From positions 1 through 9,785 of the forward strand of contig CAYNST010000126.1 of assembly GCA_964399955.1 (NCBI GenBank): DNA of 9,785 nucleotides, read 5' to 3'. Numbering within the stretch: the stretch's first letter is position 1; every line of letters begins with the position of its first letter. Of this stretch, positions 5,797 through 9,785 are shown piece by piece. The notes under the pieces are model-generated. The model ran no database searches, was not told the origin of the DNA, and saw only the letters and a program-made list of their open reading frames with translations. A program made the translations under genes and the position numbers. Origin of the DNA: CAYNST01 sp964399955 (lineage in GTDB: Bacteria > Pseudomonadota > Gammaproteobacteria > Pseudomonadales > Cellvibrionaceae).

Positions 5797-7422
5797 TTGA
5801 ATCTGACCCTATCCACGCTCGACTGGGCCGTCATTGGCGGCTACCTGATGTTTCTGGTGGCCATGGCGCTGTGGCTGTCACGCAGTCAGCACAGCCGGGA
5901 AGACTATTACCTGGGCAACCGCACCCTGGGCGCCTGGCCGGTGGCCATCTCCGTGCTGGCCACGCAATGCTCCACCAACAGCATTCTGGGGGCGCCGGCA
6001 TTTGTCGGTTTTGCCGAGGGCGGCGGTCTTAAATGGCTGCAGTACGAGCTGGCCCTGCCGCTGGCCATGATTGTATTGATGCTGTTTGTGATGCCGGTAT
6101 TCCGGCAAATGCGCCTGCTGTCCGTTTACGCCTACCTGGAAACCCGATTCGACCTGCGCACCCGGCTTGCCTTGAGCGGTTTATTTCTGTTTGTGCGGGC
6201 TTTTGCCACGGCGGTTACCGTCTACAGCGTGGCCCTGGTCATTGACCTGATCACCGGCATAGGCTTTTTCTGGTCGGTGGTGCTGCTGGGACTGTTCACC
6301 GTGGTGTACGACGTTTTGGGCGGCATGCGAGGGGTGGTTTACAGCGATGTGCTGCAGATGGGCATACTGGTGAGTGTGCTGATACTGCTGCTGGTGTTGC
6401 TGCTCAACGACACCGGCGGGCTGACCGGCATGCTTGGGGATCTGAGCGACTCACGCCGGCAGGCCCTGGATTTTGCCAGCCACGGCCTGGGCGACGGCGA
6501 AACCTTTGCCTTTTGGCCCATGTTGTTCGGCGGCTTGTTTTTGTATCTGGCCTATTACGGCTTTGACCAGAGCCAGGTGCAGCGCGAGCTGTCCACCAAA
6601 AACCTTGCCACCACCAACCAGGTGTTACTGATCAACGGCCTGTTGCGCTTTCCACTGGTGGCGCTTTACTGCCTGATCGGTGCGGCGCTGGCTGTTTACG
6701 CCGTGCAGAACCCCGCATTTATCCAGGCCCTGCCCCTGCGCGAAAACGCCCCGGACTACAACCTGGCAGTGCCTCTGTACATGATAACCGCGCTGCCCGC
6801 CGGGCTGGTGGGGCTGGCGTTGGTGGCCTTGTTTGCCGCTGCCATGTCGTCGCTGGATTCGGTCATCAATTCCCTTAGCGCCACCACTATGGAGGACTTT
6901 GTCCGCAGACTCAGCCCCCGGGAGCGCAGCCCCCGTGCAGAGCTGTGGCTCTCCCGCCTGATCACCTGTATCTGGGGGGTTCTGACCCTGATATTTGCCT
7001 TCTTCGTCGGTGACATTGCCCCCACGGTGCTGGAAGCCATCAACAAGATTGGCTCCCTGGCCAACGGCCCAATCCTGGCCGTATTTGCACTGGGGATGGC
7101 TACTCGCTGGGCGTCCGGTCCCGGCGTCATTGCGGGTCTGGTGGGGGGGCTGCTGTTCAACGCCGCGTTCTGGCTGTTCTTGCCGCAGGTGTCCTGGCTT
7201 TGGTGGAATCTGTTTGGTTTCATCGCCGCAGTGGTCATTGCCGCGCTGGTGGCCCGGCTGCAGCAACACCTCGACGCCCGCTCCAAGACTGCGGCTGCGC
7301 TTCCCGCCTGGACAATTTATATCACCAGGGAACACCGGGTAGGTTTGGCGGCCCCGGCGGCACTGCTGGGGTATTTTCTGCTGATAGGCGCATTGCTGCT
7401 ATTGCTGCAAGCCTGGCCTTGA
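5797..7422 (+). CDS. sodium:solute symporter (SSS/SLC5 family), substrate unknown
   Basis: Inner-membrane transporter of 541 residues, typical length, with about 13 hydrophobic helices from residue 10 to the C terminus. Family marks: DYYLGNRTLG (36-45) after helix 1, an ATQCSTNS segment (55-62) in the region of the Na+ site, GGMRGVVYSDVLQ (175-187) and MSSLDSVINSLSATTMEDF (350-368), the serine-rich helix that completes the sodium site. The start is TTG 5797, chosen because GGGAG (5785-5789) precedes it by 7 nt and the first helix begins directly after; the next in-frame ATG, at 5848, would cut that helix. It is the last gene of the plus-strand cluster, 84 bp behind gluconokinase, so gluconate, another aldonate or a sugar is a reasonable guess. 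SSS sequences rarely reveal their substrate, so this stays open. Confidence 0.88.
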   Translation: MNLTLSTLDWAVIGGYLMFLVAMALWLSRSQHSREDYYLGNRTLGAWPVAISVLATQCSTNSILGAPAFVGFAEGGGLKWLQYELALPLAMIVLMLFVMPVFRQMRLLSVYAYLETRFDLRTRLALSGLFLFVRAFATAVTVYSVALVIDLITGIGFFWSVVLLGLFTVVYDVLGGMRGVVYSDVLQMGILVSVLILLLVLLLNDTGGLTGMLGDLSDSRRQALDFASHGLGDGETFAFWPMLFGGLFLYLAYYGFDQSQVQRELSTKNLATTNQVLLINGLLRFPLVALYCLIGAALAVYAVQNPAFIQALPLRENAPDYNLAVPLYMITALPAGLVGLALVALFAAAMSSLDSVINSLSATTMEDFVRRLSPRERSPRAELWLSRLITCIWGVLTLIFAFFVGDIAPTVLEAINKIGSLANGPILAVFALGMATRWASGPGVIAGLVGGLLFNAAFWLFLPQVSWLWWNLFGFIAAVVIAALVARLQQHLDARSKTAAALPAWTIYITREHRVGLAAPAALLGYFLLIGALLLLLQAWP

Positions 7423-7431
7423 CAGGCGCGT

Positions 7432-9609
7432 TCAGAGCCCCCGGTTTTGCGGATCGTCATCAGGTGACGCATCGGCCGCGTCCGGGTTCAAGTCAAAATC
7501 AAAATCAGCCTCGTCCATGTCGTCGGCCATACTGAACCCTGACGGATTCCCCTGCGCGTCCTCAGGATCTACCGCCTCCCCTGCCTCCTGCTCTGGCGCC
7601 GGATTGGCCGCACCGGCATCTGCCGCGTCCTCCCCGGCAAGCTGTGCCTGCAATTCGTCCTCCAGATCATCAAGCCCAAAGTCGTCCTCAACTACCGGTG
7701 TGGCCGCAGAGCTGGCCCAGGGGCTGGCAGCTTGCAGCTCGGCTTCGTCAGGCGGATCTGCCGGATCGTCCAGATCCTCCATGGGTGGCTCTTGTTCGTC
7801 GTCGGGAATGGCGCTGGGTTCCACTTCGTCGACCTCAGCGGCCACACCGGCGCGGGCACGCAACTGCCGGCGAATGAACCAGACCGCACCGGCCAGCAAC
7901 ACGACGTTGAGCAGCCCCAAAACCGTATAGATCGCCCACCGCCACGGGGACACGTCGGACTCGGCCGTGGTCTCTGCTGGCGCATCCACCTCTGCGCCCT
8001 GCAGACTCTGCAAAGGTTCTTCATCTGCGGGAGCCGGCTGGAAAGGCGCCAGTGGCTCGGCGGGCAGCACAAGCGGCTCCAGTGTAAAATCAAAACTGTC
8101 CCCCTGCCGATCTTCTCCGCTCACCCGCACCAGCACCTGATGATCGCCTCCGGCGGTCGGCGGCAAGGACGCCAGCCAGGCCTGATCCGCCACATCGTAG
8201 TGCAGGGGGCGCACGATGCGGCGCCGGTCCGGCCCAATGACCGTTGCAACAATGCGGGTGGACTGGGGCGGGATGTCAGCCGCCTTGGAGCTGACCCTTA
8301 GAGTGAGTACCCGCGTGCCGTCGGCGCTCCAGTGCTCCTCTATGGCGGCTAAAAAGGGCTGGCGCACGGTCAGGCGATGGCTGAAGCTGCGCTGAAAGGT
8401 TTTACCGTCCACCGATAACCGCACCACGTAGGCTCCCAAACGGGCAAACTGGGTCAGCGCGTGGCGATAGTGCCCCTCCGGCGAAGCCTCTGCAAATGCA
8501 AAGCGGTGGCTGTACACCTCGCTGTCGGGTTGCGGGCCGTCAATGGCCTCAAGGCTCAGGCGAATATCCAGCAGTTTCAGAAAGTCTGCATTATTCAAAG
8601 GTGACTCGCCGTCCTCAAACCGAAAGGACAGCTCCACCGTGTCGCCGTGCAACAGGTTATTGGGCAGTGGTTTGACCCGCAGGTTGAGATCACTGACCAC
8701 GGTCACTCGACTGCCGGGGGCCGGTTTACCCTGCAGTTGCCAAAGCCCGGGTGCCGGCTGGGACACAGTGATCAGGTCATAGTCCGCCGCTCGGTGCCAA
8801 CGCAGTTGGGCCGAGGTCGAATCCGCCCCGAAACTGTTACCGGTGGGCGCCAGCAGGCGGGTTTGGCCTTGCGGATTGCTGCGAAAGATCAGGGCAGTGA
8901 ACTCCTCCACACGGGCGTCCACCGTAAAGCCCTGGTCGTCCAGGGGCAATTGTTGGGCAGGAGCAACCGCATCAAAGGTATTGAGAAATGCGCGCATGAG
9001 TTCATCCGCATTGTGCACCACGGCGGAGGTCGCATCGGTCTCCAGCGCCAGGGTCTGCATCAGCTGGGCGTCGGCTTCATTTGACAGCGCAATGGTGTGC
9101 ACTTTGAGGCCGGCCAACTGCAGGCGCGGCAGCACCTGCTCAATAACCCGCCGCCGCTCTGAAGCGTTGACCTGCGGGTCCTTGTCGATATCAACCATGC
9201 CGTCGGTAAGCAGAATGATATGGCGCTGGTAGCCCGTGCTTGCAGTCGCTGCGTCAAATGCCGCCTGCTCCAGCGCAGCGCCAATGTTGGTAAACAGGCC
9301 CCGCGAGTGCACCGACTGGGCTCGGGCGAGTGCAGCTTGGCGCCATTGCTCGTCCACCTGCGCGTGGCCCACCAGCGGCTGGACACCTTCGGCGAACAGC
9401 CAGATCCCCGCACGGCTGTCGGCGGGAAGCAGGCGCACCAGGAGGTCGACGGCGGGCCGACGCAAATTGGCAGGGTCATTGGCCTTCATGCTGCCGGACA
9501 CATCCACCAACAGACGGATGTCGGTCCTGGCGGGCAGATTGTCGGCGGCCGCCAGGCAGGCAAATAGATAAAAGAAAAGGCTGCTCAGCAAAAGCGTGGG
9601 GATCTTCAT
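7432..9609 (-). CDS. membrane-anchored von Willebrand factor A domain protein with acidic C-terminal tail
   Basis: 725 residues from ATG 9609-9607, preceded by GGGAAG (9621-9616); an adjacent ATG at 9612 is equally possible. Order: Sec signal peptide (about 1-22, ending AAA); VWA domain (about 28-210) with an intact metal-ion site DVSGS (36-40), Thr107 and TDG (135-137); a periplasmic beta-rich region (about 220-515) resembling the gammaproteobacterial TIGR03503-type proteins (APGLWQL, PLPN motifs); a proline-rich linker; one membrane helix (about 556-578) followed by RRQLRAR; then about 135 cytoplasmic residues with some 45 Asp/Glu and a single basic residue. The likely role is metal-dependent protein binding in the periplasm. 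Specific function and partners are unknown. It converges on the sodium symporter with 9 bp between stops and is probably unrelated to the sugar genes. Confidence 0.85.
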   Translation of the reverse strand: MKIPTLLLSSLFFYLFACLAAADNLPARTDIRLLVDVSGSMKANDPANLRRPAVDLLVRLLPADSRAGIWLFAEGVQPLVGHAQVDEQWRQAALARAQSVHSRGLFTNIGAALEQAAFDAATASTGYQRHIILLTDGMVDIDKDPQVNASERRRVIEQVLPRLQLAGLKVHTIALSNEADAQLMQTLALETDATSAVVHNADELMRAFLNTFDAVAPAQQLPLDDQGFTVDARVEEFTALIFRSNPQGQTRLLAPTGNSFGADSTSAQLRWHRAADYDLITVSQPAPGLWQLQGKPAPGSRVTVVSDLNLRVKPLPNNLLHGDTVELSFRFEDGESPLNNADFLKLLDIRLSLEAIDGPQPDSEVYSHRFAFAEASPEGHYRHALTQFARLGAYVVRLSVDGKTFQRSFSHRLTVRQPFLAAIEEHWSADGTRVLTLRVSSKAADIPPQSTRIVATVIGPDRRRIVRPLHYDVADQAWLASLPPTAGGDHQVLVRVSGEDRQGDSFDFTLEPLVLPAEPLAPFQPAPADEEPLQSLQGAEVDAPAETTAESDVSPWRWAIYTVLGLLNVVLLAGAVWFIRRQLRARAGVAAEVDEVEPSAIPDDEQEPPMEDLDDPADPPDEAELQAASPWASSAATPVVEDDFGLDDLEDELQAQLAGEDAADAGAANPAPEQEAGEAVDPEDAQGNPSGFSMADDMDEADFDFDLNPDAADASPDDDPQNRGL

Positions 9610-9612
9610 CAT

Positions 9613-9785
9613 AATCTTCCCATGTTGCTGATTCCGGGGGGCGGAGCCTTGCTGACATAGCCGTTGGCGTGAGCGCAGCAGCAACACTTCACGCGCGGTT
9701 TGACCGGCGGGCCCGGGTTTCTACAGCGCGTGAACGCGGCCGGCGCCTTGACCGGCCGGGAATCAAACGCTCACGCGGCCCTCTA
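9613..9785. repeat. GC-rich, repeat-containing region upstream of the VWA gene
   Basis: No gene is supported here. Several short repeats lie together: TTCACGCGC (9688-9696) is the reverse complement of GCGCGTGAA (9726-9734); TTGACCGGC occurs twice in direct orientation (9700-9708 and 9748-9756, 48 bp apart); ACGCGGCC occurs at 9734-9741 and 9773-9780. On the minus strand a TGA at 9765-9763 could end an upstream gene, but only six codons are visible; an arginine-rich frame ending at 9691-9689 is another candidate. The region may carry the VWA gene promoter, but I see no clear -35/-10 pair. Confidence 0.4.

Noticed and set aside
9610..9687. A longer N terminus for the VWA protein from GTG 9687
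   Set aside because: It would put 26 polar and basic residues before a signal peptide; the GGGAAG and the signal sequence both point to ATG 9609 or 9612.

Overview
The window is GC-rich, densely coding DNA from a Gram-negative bacterium. The proteins look gammaproteobacterial. The gene content (an aldonate-type GH94 phosphorylase, a GPH symporter, gluconokinase and a 6-phosphogluconate dehydrogenase) suggests an aerobic polysaccharide degrader, perhaps a Cellvibrionaceae/Saccharophagus-like lineage. That placement is inferred from gene content and cannot be proved from this sequence alone. I see no tRNA, rRNA, CRISPR array, insertion sequence or phage gene.

Layout: 1-621 (minus) is the N-terminal 207 codons of 6-phosphogluconate dehydrogenase (gnd), running off the left edge. 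A 417-bp divergent intergenic region follows, with a possible small tryptophan-rich ORF and a 9-bp inverted repeat next to the transporter start. On the plus strand come a GPH-family cation:sugar symporter (1039-2676), a strong Rho-independent terminator (2698-2731), a GH94 phosphorylase best read as cellobionic acid phosphorylase (2753-5113), a gluconokinase (5167-5712) and a sodium:solute symporter (5797-7422). Facing them from the minus strand, only 9 bp away, is a membrane-anchored von Willebrand factor A protein (7432-9609) with a very acidic tail. The right end (9613-9785) is GC-rich, repeat-rich DNA upstream of it.

How the genes fit together: LPMOs and cellobiose dehydrogenase acting on cellulose yield cellobionate. 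In the reading proposed here the GPH symporter imports it, the phosphorylase splits it with phosphate into glucose 1-phosphate and gluconate, gluconokinase makes 6-phosphogluconate, and Gnd converts that to ribulose 5-phosphate plus NADPH. The enzymes for the whole gluconate half of the molecule lie side by side. The sodium symporter may bring in free gluconate, another aldonate or a related substrate, but its sequence does not say which.

The most notable points are: (i) an extra ~80-residue, Ig-like insertion in a periplasmic loop of the GPH symporter; (ii) retention of the MelB-type cation site in that symporter with loss of both sugar-binding aspartates, as might suit an anionic substrate; (iii) a near-perfect terminator inside the apparent operon, directly ahead of the phosphorylase; and (iv) a paired 9-bp inverted repeat in front of the operon. 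The phosphorylase pathway itself is known; the transporter architecture and the regulation are the less charted parts.
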